Below, one piece after another: positions 9,506 through 19,139 of a stretch of 64,000 nt of DNA (position 1 is the stretch's first letter; the number at the start of each line of letters is the position of its first letter). The DNA comes from Halomonas sp. M20. GTDB lineage: Bacteria > Pseudomonadota > Gammaproteobacteria > Pseudomonadales > Halomonadaceae. The stretch lies in the NCBI RefSeq assembly GCF_020622265.1, contig NZ_JACNMQ010000006.1, forward strand, positions 1 to 64,000. The letters run 5' to 3'. The notes beneath the pieces are model-generated. The model had not been told where the DNA came from. It made no database searches and saw only the letters and a program-made list of their open reading frames with translations. The position numbers and the translations under genes are program-made.

Positions 9506-10461
9506 CTCATCTCCTCGCTGTCGGTTCGCAGATAATCCAGCAGCATCAATAGGTCATCCGGCAACTGGGCACGAAATGCCATCGACTTGCCGTTACGCGG
9601 GTGAATGAAGGCCAGCTTGCGGGCATGCAACGCCTGGCGGGGAAATTCCCGCAGAATCTCCTTGAGGGTATCCGAAGCGCCGGCGGGCAGCTTGAAGCGG
9701 CCGCTGTAAAGCGCATCTCCAATCAGGGGAAAGCGCTTGTAGGCCATATGCACCCGAATCTGGTGAGTACGACCGGTTTCCAGTTTGCAGCGCACATGGG
9801 TATGACCGCGAAAGCGTTCCGCCACCCGATAATGCGTGACGGCTGGCTTGCCAGAAGCGGTAACCGCCTGGCGCTTGCGATCCTTGGGATGACGCCCAAT
9901 CGGTGCATCCACCGTACCGCCGGCGGTCATTACTCCAATGACCACTGCATCGTACTCCCTGGAAACGCTGCGCGCCTGGAGCTGTTCGACCAGCGAGGTC
10001 TGCGCCTGCAGTGTCTTGGCGACGACCATCAGGCCGCTGGTGTCCTTGTCGAGACGATGCACGATGCCTGCCCGAGGAATCGCGCCCAAGGCCGGACAGT
10101 GATGCAGCACCGCATTGAGCAGAGTGCCGTCCGGATTGCCTGCCGCAGGATGCACCACCAGCCCTGGCGACTTGTTGATGACCAGCACATCCTCGTCCTC
10201 GAAGACGATATCCAGCGCAATGGCCTGGGCTACCCATCGCGTCTCCTCCTCGAGCACTGCCTGTAACGACAGTTGCTCGCCGCCATAGACCTTGTCCTTG
10301 GGCTTGGCTTGCGCCCCGTCCATGACTAGCTCCCCCTGCTTGATCCAGCTCTTGAGCCGTTCACGGGAAAAATCAGGGAAAAGCTCAGCGGCAGCCTGAT
10401 CGAGCCGCATGCCGACCATGGTCTCGGGAATACGTTCATCGCGCTGGATGGTCTCTGGCAT
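9502..10461 (-). CDS. rluD: 23S rRNA pseudouridine(1911/1915/1917) synthase
   Basis: Converts three uridines of 23S helix 69 to pseudouridine, needed for efficient ribosome assembly and termination. An S4 RNA-binding domain (about residues 18-75) precedes the RluA-type catalytic domain. The motif HRLDKDTSG at 135-143 contains the catalytic Asp138. Later family motifs RTHQIRVHM and the LIGDALYSG segment are intact. At 319 residues it matches the family. It is divergent from bamD, as in many gammaproteobacteria, and followed by pgeF with an ATGA overlap. Confidence 0.96.
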   Translation of the reverse strand: MPETIQRDERIPETMVGMRLDQAAAELFPDFSRERLKSWIKQGELVMDGAQAKPKDKVYGGEQLSLQAVLEEETRWVAQAIALDIVFEDEDVLVINKSPGLVVHPAAGNPDGTLLNAVLHHCPALGAIPRAGIVHRLDKDTSGLMVVAKTLQAQTSLVEQLQARSVSREYDAVVIGVMTAGGTVDAPIGRHPKDRKRQAVTASGKPAVTHYRVAERFRGHTHVRCKLETGRTHQIRVHMAYKRFPLIGDALYSGRFKLPAGASDTLKEILREFPRQALHARKLAFIHPRNGKSMAFRAQLPDDLLMLLDYLRTDSEEMR

Positions 10462-10572
10462 AGCGTTGTTGTGGCCTGTGACGTTTCGCCCCTGCGGGGC
10501 TTTGCTTTATAGTGAGCCGAATTCGGCCGATTCTAGCATGGCCACCATAGATTGCCCGATACGAGGATGACG

Positions 10573-11370
10573 ATGCGCGCGACTCCCCTAGCTGCCCTGT
10601 TGCTTTCCGCCGCTCTGCTGACTGGCTGCGCCAGCAACGAGGCCGCCCCGGATTTGCAGGAGCAGGAGCTCTACCAGAAAGCTCAGACATCACTGGATGC
10701 AGGACGCTACAACAGTGCCGTGACTCAGCTCGAAGCCCTCGATACGCGTTTTCCCTTCGGCAGCTACGCAGAACAAGCCCAGCTCGAGCTGATCTACGCC
10801 TATTACAAGGTGGATAACTGGGAAGCCGCCCGAGCCGCCGCCAGCCGCTTCATTCGCTTGCACCCGGATCACCCCCAGGTGGACTATGCCTACTACCTGC
10901 GTGGTCTGGCCGCCTACCAAGCGGGACGCTTCAGCCTCGAAAGTCTGAGCATGATCGATATTTCCAAGCGCGATCTCGGCGCGTCCCGAGATGCCTATGT
11001 GGATTTCGGCGAGCTGGTGCGGCGCTATCCGGACAGCGCCTACGCCCCGGATGCGCGGCAACGCATCATCTATCTGCGTAACGTGATCGCACGCAACGAA
11101 CTGCAGGTGGCCGACTTCTATCTACGCAAGGGCGCTTATGTTGCCGCCATCGAACGCGGTCGCTGGGTCATCGAGCACTATCCGCAATCCACTGCTACCC
11201 GTGACGCTCTGGCAGTCATGGTGGAAGGTTATCTGGGCATGGACATGCGCGACCGCGCTCGGGAAGTGCTGGCGACCCTGATAGAGAACGATCCCGACAA
11301 CCCGAGTCTGGACGGGCGTACTTTCGAGCCGGCACACGTCGATGCCGAACCGCTCAGCCTAGCAGGTTGA
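10573..11370 (+). CDS. bamD: Outer-membrane assembly lipoprotein BamD
   Basis: Essential component of the BAM complex that folds beta-barrel proteins into the outer membrane. The N-terminus is a lipoprotein signal ending in lipobox LTGC, so the mature protein starts at the Cys. The body is built of TPR helices (YQKAQTSLDAGRYNSAV, FGSYAEQAQLELIYAYYKVD, HPQVDYAYYLRGLA). The ATG at 10573 follows GAGG closely; upstream in-frame TTG (10552) and ATG (10567) are less likely. This gives 265 residues. Divergent from rluD. Confidence 0.94.
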   Translation: MRATPLAALLLSAALLTGCASNEAAPDLQEQELYQKAQTSLDAGRYNSAVTQLEALDTRFPFGSYAEQAQLELIYAYYKVDNWEAARAAASRFIRLHPDHPQVDYAYYLRGLAAYQAGRFSLESLSMIDISKRDLGASRDAYVDFGELVRRYPDSAYAPDARQRIIYLRNVIARNELQVADFYLRKGAYVAAIERGRWVIEHYPQSTATRDALAVMVEGYLGMDMRDRAREVLATLIENDPDNPSLDGRTFEPAHVDAEPLSLAG

Positions 11371-11402
11371 TATCCGGCCAGCGTCTTTAGCAATGCTTTG
11401 AA

Positions 11403-11436
11403 CCAAGAACCCCTGCCGATTGGCAGGGGTTCTTGG
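11403..11436. terminator. Bidirectional terminator between bamD and nadE
   Basis: Perfect 15-bp stem CCAAGAACCCCTGCC with a GATT loop, centred between two convergent genes. There is no long T-run on either strand, but the stem is very stable. Confidence 0.65.
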
Positions 11437-11459
11437 CTGGGCCGCAATTCAGGCATTAT

Positions 11460-13091
11460 TCACTCACCCGGCTGCCAGCCATTGACGACCGGATAACGCC
11501 GGTCCCGCCCAAAGCCTCGTGAGGTCACCCGCACTCCGAGAGAGGCTTGGCGACGCTTATACTCACTGCGATCGACCAGCTTCACTACTCGGTAGACGTC
11601 TTCCTCGGCAAATCCTGCCTCGATGATGGCCTCGGCGCTCATGTCTCTTTCGATATAGCGTTCGAGAATCCCATCGAGATCATCGTAGCCCGGGAGAGAA
11701 TCGCTATCCTGCTGATCCGGCGCCAGCTCCGCCGAAGGCGGACGTGTAATGACCCTCTCGGGAATCACCAGCCCTTGGGTATTGCGCCATTTGGCCAGAC
11801 GATAGACCCCGGTCTTGTAGACATCCTTCAGGGCGTTGTAACCGCCTACCATGTCGCCGTAGAGCGTGGCATACCCTACCGCCATCTCGCTCTTGTTACC
11901 GGTGGTCAGCACCATCAGGCCTTTCTTGTTGGAAATGGCCATGAGCAGCACACCACGACAGCGCGACTGCAGATTTTCCTCGGTGGTGTCACGCTCACAA
12001 CCTTCAAAACTCTCCGCCAAGGTCTCGGTGAAGGCCTCGACCATCGGAGCTATCGGCATTACGTCATACTGCACTCCGAGCAGACGCGCTTGCTCCGCCG
12101 CGTCATCTCGGGAGATATCCGCGGTGTAGTGATACGGCATCATTACCGCTTGCACACGCTCCGGCCCCAAGGCATCCACGGCAATGGCCAGCGACAGGGC
12201 GGAATCGATGCCGCCGGAAAGCCCGAGCACCACCCCTTGAAAACCGCTTTTATTGACGTAATCCCGCAGCCCCGTGACCAGGGCGCAATAGAGGTTATCC
12301 TCATCGTCACCCAGGGGCTCGCACTCGCCCGCCTCGGGCTCCCAGCGCTCCTCATGCTTGACGAAGCGCACCGGCATCAATCCGACCTGCCAATGCGGGG
12401 CTCGCACCCGAAGATCGCCTTCGGCGCTCACTGCCAGCGAGCCGCCATCGAATACCAGATCGTCCTGCCCGCCGATCTGATTGACGTAAACCAAAGGGCG
12501 CTGGACGGTCTTGGCCCAGTCGGCAAATAGCGCTAGACGCTCTTCGGGTTTGTTCTGATGAAAAGGCGAGGCGTTCAGAGTCACCAGAATATCGGCGCCG
12601 GCGTCGCAGGCCTTGCGCACCGGTTTGCCTTCCCACAGATCCTCGCAAATCAGGATGCCCAGCCGCGCGCCCCGGTGTTCGATCACCAGGGGCTGGCGAC
12701 CCGACTTGAAATAGCGTTGTTCATCGAAGACCAGATAGTTGGGCAGCGCCTGTTTGGCATATTCGCCAATCCATTCGCCGTTGTAGAGCACACCGGCCAG
12801 ATTGAAATACCCCTTCTTGCGGCGTCCGGGATAACCGACGATCACCATGACGTTGCGGACCATCTTCTTGGCCATGCGTGCACGTGCTTCTTCCAGTCGA
12901 GCCTCCATGGAAGCACGTAGCATCAGATCCTCGGGCGGGTAGCCGGTAAGAAATAGCTCTGGCAGTACCACCACATCCGCTTTGTGCTCGATGCTCGCTT
13001 CGCGCACCGTCTCGATGGCAAGCTCAGTGTTGCCAGGGATGTCACCCACCAGAGGATCCAGTTGGGCCATGACCAGCGTCAGGTCTTGCAT
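11460..13091 (-). CDS. nadE: Glutamine-dependent NAD+ synthetase
   Basis: Last step of NAD synthesis: amidates nicotinate-adenine dinucleotide using glutamine. It is a fusion of an N-terminal nitrilase-type glutaminase (Glu45 in VVLPELFLTGYPP, Lys113 in YAKQALPNY, Cys149 in ILICEDLWEG) and a C-terminal ATP-pyrophosphatase synthetase with P-loop LSGGIDSALS (residues 291-300). A 543-residue protein with the glutaminase half is the glutamine-using form, unlike the short ammonia-only NadE of E. coli. The C-terminus carries the conserved RVTSRGFGRDRRYPV. Convergent with bamD. Confidence 0.95.
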   Translation of the reverse strand: MQDLTLVMAQLDPLVGDIPGNTELAIETVREASIEHKADVVVLPELFLTGYPPEDLMLRASMEARLEEARARMAKKMVRNVMVIVGYPGRRKKGYFNLAGVLYNGEWIGEYAKQALPNYLVFDEQRYFKSGRQPLVIEHRGARLGILICEDLWEGKPVRKACDAGADILVTLNASPFHQNKPEERLALFADWAKTVQRPLVYVNQIGGQDDLVFDGGSLAVSAEGDLRVRAPHWQVGLMPVRFVKHEERWEPEAGECEPLGDDEDNLYCALVTGLRDYVNKSGFQGVVLGLSGGIDSALSLAIAVDALGPERVQAVMMPYHYTADISRDDAAEQARLLGVQYDVMPIAPMVEAFTETLAESFEGCERDTTEENLQSRCRGVLLMAISNKKGLMVLTTGNKSEMAVGYATLYGDMVGGYNALKDVYKTGVYRLAKWRNTQGLVIPERVITRPPSAELAPDQQDSDSLPGYDDLDGILERYIERDMSAEAIIEAGFAEEDVYRVVKLVDRSEYKRRQASLGVRVTSRGFGRDRRYPVVNGWQPGE

Positions 13092-13215
13092 GGCGATTCA
13101 CTTCCTTGAATTGGCTGAAACAGACAAGGGCTTTACACTGTCACCCTTAATACACATTGTCCCGCAAGGACTGCGCTGAGGCAAAGCGCCTACCGGTCAC
13201 CAAGGGAGTCAGAGG

Positions 13216-13476
13216 ATGAATCTTTTGATCATACGCCTGATCATTTTTGTCGTGCTGTTCTGGGCGGGCCTCAAGCTGTATCGCATGTACCGGGAATGGC
13301 AGCTGGAACGTGATACCGATCAGTCGCGACGCCTCGACGATGGCCAGATGGTACGTTGTAGCTATTGCCGAGTGCATCTGCCCGAGAACGATGCCGTGCG
13401 TCAGGGCGATCAATGGTTCTGCAGCCCAGAGCATCGCGACAAGTTTCTGGAACGGAAGCCGCCTCCCCAGGAATGA
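13216..13476 (+). CDS. Small membrane-anchored PP0621-family protein
   Basis: 86-residue protein: one N-terminal membrane helix (about residues 3-22), a short charged linker, then a small probable metal-binding domain with CSYC and a later Cys-Pro-Glu-His segment. It resembles a treble-clef/YHS-like unit. The family (called PP0621 after the Pseudomonas putida member) is widespread in pseudomonads and halomonads and usually sits near pilus or nad genes; no function is established. An AGAGGATG sequence places the ATG at 13216. It is alone on the plus strand between nadE and pilE. Confidence 0.75.
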   Translation: MNLLIIRLIIFVVLFWAGLKLYRMYREWQLERDTDQSRRLDDGQMVRCSYCRVHLPENDAVRQGDQWFCSPEHRDKFLERKPPPQE

Positions 13477-13510
13477 TCACACCCACCTGGAGACGCAACC
13501 AAGGCTCAAC

Positions 13511-13957
13511 TTACCAGCAAGTGTCTCGAGTGCTCTTGCCCTTCCCGTCTTGAGCGGTACGAATACCAAGGTGGTTCAGCGCTATCCGCTGACATTGCTC
13601 ATCGCTGGCCTGAGCTCCCCGCGGTGTTGCCGTCAGGGTATAGCTCGTTGCAGTGGCGTTCATCGAAAACACATAGAATCCCTCTTCGCCCAAAGCATCG
13701 CCCAGGCCCAACCCTGAATCCGTGTCACTGCAATCACTCTTGCCATCAAGCCTGGACGCGTATTCGCCGCAGCGCGACATGAAGCGCTCCTGGGATTGCG
13801 CCAGGCTCAACAACCCGGTGGTAGCGTCGCCGCGCCTAGAACGTTCGGCATAGGACTGATAGCTCGGATAGGCGACGGATGCCAGGATACCGACGATCGC
13901 CACCACGATCATCAGCTCGAGCAGGGTAAAACCTTGGTTTCGATGCTGTGTATTCAT
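13511..13957 (-). CDS. pilE: Type IV pilus minor pilin PilE
   Basis: Class III prepilin. After the short leader the PilD cleavage site reads [15 protein letters not shown], with Glu at position +5 of the mature protein, followed by the hydrophobic N-terminal helix and a globular C-terminal domain with Cys pairs ([14 protein letters not shown]; terminal CW). At 148 residues it resembles P. aeruginosa PilE. It is the last gene of the minor-pilin operon and overlaps pilY2 by four bases. Minor pilins prime pilus assembly and form the tip complex with PilY1. Confidence 0.9.
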   Translation of the reverse strand: MNTQHRNQGFTLLELMIVVAIVGILASVAYPSYQSYAERSRRGDATTGLLSLAQSQERFMSRCGEYASRLDGKSDCSDTDSGLGLGDALGEEGFYVFSMNATATSYTLTATPRGAQASDEQCQRIALNHLGIRTAQDGKGKSTRDTCW

Positions 13958-14271
13958 TGCGCTACCTTCTGATCGAGGCGTTGTAGGCTAATCAGCGTCT
14001 GGGGCGCGCCTTGAGAAACGTAGCGCACCCGATCCCCCACACGCAGATCGCCAATCCGCATCGACTTGCCATCACGGCGATACAGCTTGGAATCGAGGGG
14101 TACATTGAATAGCGAATCCGAGATCAGTACCTGGCCACCAAGATCGACCTCCTGCACGATGCCTTCTCGCTCCCAGGTCTGATTCAAGAACGACTGGGCG
14201 CTTGCGGATGCCGTCACCGAACCCAACCCACCCGCCGTTAGAATCACCAAGAGTCCTTTGAGCTGCTTCAT
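13954..14271 (-). CDS. pilY2: PilY2-like small exported protein
   Basis: 105-residue protein with a Sec signal peptide (basic MKQLK, hydrophobic core, Ala-Ser-Ala cleavage region) and a short beta-rich mature part ([31 protein letters not shown]). Its place between pilY1 and pilE is that of pilY2 in P. aeruginosa. The role there is poorly defined but linked to fimbrial biogenesis. The ATG at 14271 is chosen because an in-frame upstream ATG (14355) lies inside pilY1. It stops inside the pilE start (ATGA). Identification rests mainly on position, size and export signal. Confidence 0.75.
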   Translation of the reverse strand: MKQLKGLLVILTAGGLGSVTASASAQSFLNQTWEREGIVQEVDLGGQVLISDSLFNVPLDSKLYRRDGKSMRIGDLRVGDRVRYVSQGAPQTLISLQRLDQKVAQ

Positions 14272-14281
14272 TTTCTTCTCC

Positions 14282-17200
14282 TCAACGCAACTGATACCAG
14301 GCACTGCGCCGCCGAGCATTGCTGCCGCTATCTGACGGCCGAGGTGGGCGTCCATCTTCTTCCAGTTTCACCTCAGTAATACTTTCGGCCCCGCCTTCGC
14401 TTGTCAGCATGTTATCTTCGTGGAACGCTGGCGCCGTAGGTTCACCGCTGAGCTTGATGGACAACACCAGGCTGTCATTCACATCATCGGCTCCATCGAC
14501 CGTGCCATCCTGGTTGTAATCGAAAATCTGCTGAATGGCGTTCGACCCCGAACGCAGCGGCGCAATGCCATCGCGCAAACTGACTGCGCTTTGCCAACCG
14601 CTGCCACCCGCGGTACAGATACCCCCTGCCCCCGGCACGGTAGTGTTGAACAGCACCAGATCGCCGCGTATCGCCGGCGTCACGATCAACCGTTCACCGG
14701 CTTCGGCAAAGGGTAGATACCATCCATATCGACTCGCATCATTTTTACTGGAGTAGTCCACGCGATTACCGGTCACGGTACGAGCATCGTTGACGCCGGA
14801 AAGCGCGGTAAAACTCTGTTTCTCGAGGTCGGCGTGATAACGACGCTCTCCATCGCCCATGTGCAGCACGCTGTAGAAGGCTTGGGGCTTATCGTCTTTA
14901 TCCTGCAAACCGAGTAGCTGGCCGGTACCCCAATAGACATTGAGATTGGGTGCATCCACGGTGCTGTCGAGAACACCGTTACGCGCCACCGCCACCCGGG
15001 TGGTGATCGGTTGGCGTTGCTCAAGGGCACAGTTTGGCGATTGTGCACTCAGCGGCGTGGCACAGGACTGGAACAGACGATTCACGTCGTCGCTGCCGCT
15101 CGCTGTCAGGTCGAAATCACGCAGATCGAAGGACCAGACGTTTCCGTGAAGATCGCCGGCATAAACCCAATCAACAACACTGTCGGCGTCGAGATCCGCC
15201 ACTTCAGGGCTCGACAGACCGTTGCAGTCGCTGCCGGCAGCGATACAGGTTCCAGCATTGTTGTGACCGACGCCGGTATCCAATAGCGCGTATCGAGAAG
15301 GGTCAGCAAGATCGACGATGAATAGCTTGGCCTTGCCATCGCTGTCCGCGTTATAGCCGTTGCCGAAAATTGCGTACCAGTTGCCATCATCGAGCTTGGC
15401 CACCTGTACATCGCTGAAGCTGTAGCCGAGATCCCGGTGCGAGAACTCCCACTTGATGACATTTTCGGGCTTATCGAACCGGTCAGGATCCGTGACATCC
15501 AGCAGGTATACCGACTTGCCCCCAGCGCCAAGCCCACCTAGCAACAAGGTGTGCCAGCTCGCGTGCTCTTCTCCCGGGAGCTTGACATAAGCGTCTCGCG
15601 CCACCGGCGAGGCATTGACATAGTAGCGATGCACATAGTCCTTGCGAGCCAACTGGTGCACGCCACTGCCGGGTTCAGTACTGAATACACCGTGGGGCAT
15701 GAAGGCGAAGACCTCTTCCCCACTGATCATGTCGATGGCATGCAGCATGCCATCGTTGGCGCCCACATAGACCATGGCATCCCGGTCCTTGTAGGCAGTG
15801 CGAAAGGCCGAGTGCTTCGCACTGGCGACATCGTCATCGTAGTACCGCGTCGGCGCGCCCACGATAACGGGAGACGAGTGAACGATATCCCCTAGATACT
15901 TGCCGTTGCGGGCACGAAACTTGGTGCCTTCAGCCAGGGGGTCGCCTCTCAAGTAGTCGATCAGCGTCTGGATCTCATCGTTTGTAGCTGGCGAGCCATC
16001 ATCGAAGAAAGCCGTCAGATCAAGAAGTTGGGTTTGGCTAAACTTCCCGATCTGGTCGGCCTTGAATTCAAAGGCTTGATCGGCGGGATTTGCGGAGGGA
16101 TCGATCGTCCAGATATTGCGATTTACATGACGCTCCTTCTGGTCTGCCAATTGCTGGGAAAGTGACCACAAGGGGTCGACACTGAGTTTTCCCTGGTCAT
16201 CGAACTTGCGCGCAGTGACATCGCCCTTCCAGATTGCCGGGTCGTAGATCGTCTGGATCAAGGTGGCGTCGGCTCCTACCGAGGTACGGCTGACCGCAAG
16301 GCCGCCGGTACTTGCTGAGCGCGCCGCGATATCCCGCGCGACGTTGTTCAATGCATCGATCAATGCCTTCGGATCGGCCGCATTGAGGAACTTGCCGCGA
16401 GAATTCCAGGCGGCATGACGCAGATCGTCGATTGTGGTAAGGCTATCTCTTTCCGGCCAGGGCCAATCGAAGGGTGCATCAGGATTCTCGGGATCGTTCT
16501 CGACAGTGCCATTGACCCCGAAACCCACGGTATAGGTCACGAGATGTTGCGCCTGGTTCTCATCCACCCCCGGCACGATAGGCACCAGGTCTTCAAGGTG
16601 GGGAGAGAGATCGGTCTGATAATACTTCATGGCCACATCGGCCAGGGTATTCGAATAGTTGTCATGATCGCTCGGGCGTACCCAGGCACCGCCCTGCCTA
16701 TCGGTATTGCCCACCCACGGGGAAAAACCGTTCCAATAACCATCGGTCATCAGCACGGCGTAGTTCTGTTGGCACATGCCGCCTTCATCGGCACTCAGAA
16801 TGGGGGAATTATTACCTTTGAAGTATTCTCCTGCTCTTCTCAACGCCCAGCGTAGTGGCGTACCGCCTTCAGTCTCGGCCAGCAAGATACTGTCGACAAG
16901 GCTCTGGCGATGACTGTCTTTTAAAATATCGTCTATATCCTGCTCGTTACGCTGATGAATAGTGCGCAAACCGACCCTTGCATTGCTTTCGGCAACGATG
17001 CCCGAAAAAGCCGTTTTGGCGACCTTCATGCGGTCCCGATAATAGTGGAACCAATTGGCATAATTGGTCTTTTGCAAGCCACTCATATCACTTACATTGA
17101 CTTTATAATTATCATCCAACTTAAATTTTTCTTTTCTGGTAACATAACCGCACTCTCCAACATCATATACACCATCGCCATCATCATTCCAGCGAAGATA

Positions 17201-17602
17201 ATAGAGCCTTTCAAGGCCTTCAGCGGTTTTGTCAGCATGACCCGGCCAAGGTTCATAGCTGACGTCAGGGTCATAAGCGAGGACATTGAAGCCGCGGCAT
17301 GTGGCAATATCGGCATGGGTCTCAAAGCCATACCTATTGAAGTTATTTATTTCCCATCTCTGTTTTCCGCGACTAAATATTTTCGTGCTCTGCAAATATG
17401 ATGACGTTGGTTGTAGACCAAGGCTCTCCACACCTTTATTCAAGGTATCCTCCCAATCCATGCTTCCCGAATCATCAAGAATCAGAAGAATATTGGGCTG
17501 TACACCGGTAGCCTCGATGACCGGGGATTGGGCAATCAATCCAGGAGCAGCCAGGCAAGTAGGTGCCCAAAGACACAAGGCGACACTCAACCTAAAGCGC
17601 AT
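14282..17602 (-). CDS. pilY1: Type IV pilus tip adhesin / assembly factor PilY1
   Basis: Large exported protein (1106 residues) that sits at the pilus tip, promotes extension and, in P. aeruginosa, takes part in surface sensing. A signal peptide is followed by a von Willebrand factor A-like domain with MIDAS-type DDSGSMDWED (near residues 41-50) and MTDGYWN. The C-terminal half is a beta-propeller, the conserved PilY1 core, with GGLGAGGKSVYLLDVTDPD. Calcium-type loops are VADLDADSVVDWVYAGDLHG and, near the C-terminus, DYNQDGTVDGADDVND. The N-terminal third (about 17080-17420) is markedly A+T-rich compared with the rest, suggesting recombination of the variable adhesin part. Cotranscribed between pilX and pilY2. 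Confidence 0.95.
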   Translation of the reverse strand: MRFRLSVALCLWAPTCLAAPGLIAQSPVIEATGVQPNILLILDDSGSMDWEDTLNKGVESLGLQPTSSYLQSTKIFSRGKQRWEINNFNRYGFETHADIATCRGFNVLAYDPDVSYEPWPGHADKTAEGLERLYYLRWNDDGDGVYDVGECGYVTRKEKFKLDDNYKVNVSDMSGLQKTNYANWFHYYRDRMKVAKTAFSGIVAESNARVGLRTIHQRNEQDIDDILKDSHRQSLVDSILLAETEGGTPLRWALRRAGEYFKGNNSPILSADEGGMCQQNYAVLMTDGYWNGFSPWVGNTDRQGGAWVRPSDHDNYSNTLADVAMKYYQTDLSPHLEDLVPIVPGVDENQAQHLVTYTVGFGVNGTVENDPENPDAPFDWPWPERDSLTTIDDLRHAAWNSRGKFLNAADPKALIDALNNVARDIAARSASTGGLAVSRTSVGADATLIQTIYDPAIWKGDVTARKFDDQGKLSVDPLWSLSQQLADQKERHVNRNIWTIDPSANPADQAFEFKADQIGKFSQTQLLDLTAFFDDGSPATNDEIQTLIDYLRGDPLAEGTKFRARNGKYLGDIVHSSPVIVGAPTRYYDDDVASAKHSAFRTAYKDRDAMVYVGANDGMLHAIDMISGEEVFAFMPHGVFSTEPGSGVHQLARKDYVHRYYVNASPVARDAYVKLPGEEHASWHTLLLGGLGAGGKSVYLLDVTDPDRFDKPENVIKWEFSHRDLGYSFSDVQVAKLDDGNWYAIFGNGYNADSDGKAKLFIVDLADPSRYALLDTGVGHNNAGTCIAAGSDCNGLSSPEVADLDADSVVDWVYAGDLHGNVWSFDLRDFDLTASGSDDVNRLFQSCATPLSAQSPNCALEQRQPITTRVAVARNGVLDSTVDAPNLNVYWGTGQLLGLQDKDDKPQAFYSVLHMGDGERRYHADLEKQSFTALSGVNDARTVTGNRVDYSSKNDASRYGWYLPFAEAGERLIVTPAIRGDLVLFNTTVPGAGGICTAGGSGWQSAVSLRDGIAPLRSGSNAIQQIFDYNQDGTVDGADDVNDSLVLSIKLSGEPTAPAFHEDNMLTSEGGAESITEVKLEEDGRPPRPSDSGSNARRRSAWYQLR

Positions 17603-17607
17603 ACCGG

Positions 17608-18198
17608 TTACTCCTTGTAATAAGAAGGGTCAAGCGACATTTCACTTTGAACCACCGCCCAGGAAGATCCACTGGCCCCGGCACTGCCCAGCGCGCTGAC
17701 GCGAAAGGCCTCTTTTAATGGGTTATCAAAAGCGTTCTCAGCATTGGCCTGATTTACCGGCGCATCGCCAGAGCTACTCATTGGCATTTCGTCTAGCTTA
17801 CCCAGGTATTCGATTACATAAACGCCTATGGCGATGCCCTTTTCTTTGATCTCAATGCCATTTACCATCATGGCGTCTCGATCGGCAGCATCGAAGGGGG
17901 CTAGGTCATCAGTATTATTCAACAACCCTTTTATCCCCGTGTCTTTATCGAAGCTGCTTTCTACTTGCCAGGTGCCGTCCTTGAGATTATCCAATAGCGT
18001 TTTTTCGGCGATCACCAACGTACTTTCGGCGTTGTTGTATGCCTGTTCGTAATGGCGACTATTGAGACTCATTTTGGCCTGTAGCTGAGAGTCCTCGGCG
18101 CCGATGACGGCCAGCAGGCCGACCGCCGCCAGCATCACCAATACCACAAGCAGGGCAGCGCCTTGTTGTGCCCTAGGCTGTGTGCCGCGCGATCGCAT
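17608..18198 (-). CDS. pilX: Type IV pilus minor pilin PilX
   Basis: 196-residue PilX-type pilin. The N-terminus has the prepilin-like QQGAALLVVLVMLAAVGLL helix with conserved G-AALLV rather than the F-T-L-x-E form, as usual for PilX/GspK-like members. The soluble part contains the PilX-typical motif RHYEQAYNNAESTLVIAEK. The ATG at 18198 overlaps the pilW stop (ATGA); 49 extra upstream in-frame codons lie in pilW and are rejected. Part of the minor-pilin priming complex. Confidence 0.88.
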   Translation of the reverse strand: MRSRGTQPRAQQGAALLVVLVMLAAVGLLAVIGAEDSQLQAKMSLNSRHYEQAYNNAESTLVIAEKTLLDNLKDGTWQVESSFDKDTGIKGLLNNTDDLAPFDAADRDAMMVNGIEIKEKGIAIGVYVIEYLGKLDEMPMSSSGDAPVNQANAENAFDNPLKEAFRVSALGSAGASGSSWAVVQSEMSLDPSYYKE

Positions 18199-19139
18199 CA
18201 ACCTTCTCCCGCCAACTGCAGGTTGCGTGGTGTAAAAGTCAGATTGAAGGTACGCTCGAGGCGCCCTTGATTGGGGCCGCCAGATACCGCACCGGGTTGA
18301 CTCTGCAGCGTCAGGGCGAGTTCGATACGGCGCACCTTTTGCCAATCGTCGCCTGTCATTGAATTTGCTGCCTTGTTGGGCGTATCCACTTTTCCGTCAC
18401 CGTCAGTGTCCAGACTAAACGTGATAACAAAGCCGGTAACACCGGAGACAATTTCTTCAGCTGCGAAATCTGCCCCGACTCTATCCAGATAAAGGGAACG
18501 AATCTCTTCGTTGCCACCTTGATCGTTCAAACGTAGCGTCCAGACCTTTACGGGGTATACGTAGCTAACGGGGGATGAACCACTATTATAAAGCCTACTT
18601 AAACTGCTATCGGGATAAATACTCCCGCCCACAATTTTATCTATAATAAAGACTTCACTATTTAGACAGTCACTGAGCGAGGCCACTTTTTCTACTAAAT
18701 TTCCAGCCTCATTCAAGAATATTTTTTCGTATCCGCTTTTTAAGCTTAGCGAATTATCCTCATCCGATATGCTTTCAAGGGGAGCCCGGCCTGCTTCCTT
18801 ATCGGCAAAGACGAAGGTCATTTCCCAGTAGGAAAGACCGCGATGAGTACGCTCTTTACCACCCATGGGGAACTCAATACTATAAGGTGGGTTTTTTAAA
18901 TCGGGATCTATATAGAGATTGTTACTGGCACAGCCTGCATAGCCAATATTGCGCATCATCGGTTGCAGACGATAGGACGCATAGCGCGCGGACTCCTGCA
19001 GAAATGACAGGGCCTCCTGAGTCGAAACACTCGCCCGTGAGGTCATGAACATCTGCATCGCCAATGCGCTGATCAAAAGCCCCAGCACCAGGGAGATCAT
19101 CAACTCGACCAGGCCGGATCCTGTCTGGCGGCTTTTCAT
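18198..19139 (-). CDS. pilW: Type IV pilus minor pilin PilW
   Basis: 313-residue PilW-family prepilin: the cleavage motif G-LVELMISLVLGLLISALA with Glu at +5 and a membrane helix, then a large globular domain containing the RLQPMMRNIGYAGCAS segment typical of PilW. Stretches near 18560-18770 are notably A+T-rich, like the start of pilY1, which fits allele exchange in the surface-exposed part. Overlaps pilV by four bases and pilX by one. Acts with PilV, PilX, FimU and PilE at the pilus tip. Confidence 0.9.
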   Translation of the reverse strand: MKSRQTGSGLVELMISLVLGLLISALAMQMFMTSRASVSTQEALSFLQESARYASYRLQPMMRNIGYAGCASNNLYIDPDLKNPPYSIEFPMGGKERTHRGLSYWEMTFVFADKEAGRAPLESISDEDNSLSLKSGYEKIFLNEAGNLVEKVASLSDCLNSEVFIIDKIVGGSIYPDSSLSRLYNSGSSPVSYVYPVKVWTLRLNDQGGNEEIRSLYLDRVGADFAAEEIVSGVTGFVITFSLDTDGDGKVDTPNKAANSMTGDDWQKVRRIELALTLQSQPGAVSGGPNQGRLERTFNLTFTPRNLQLAGEG

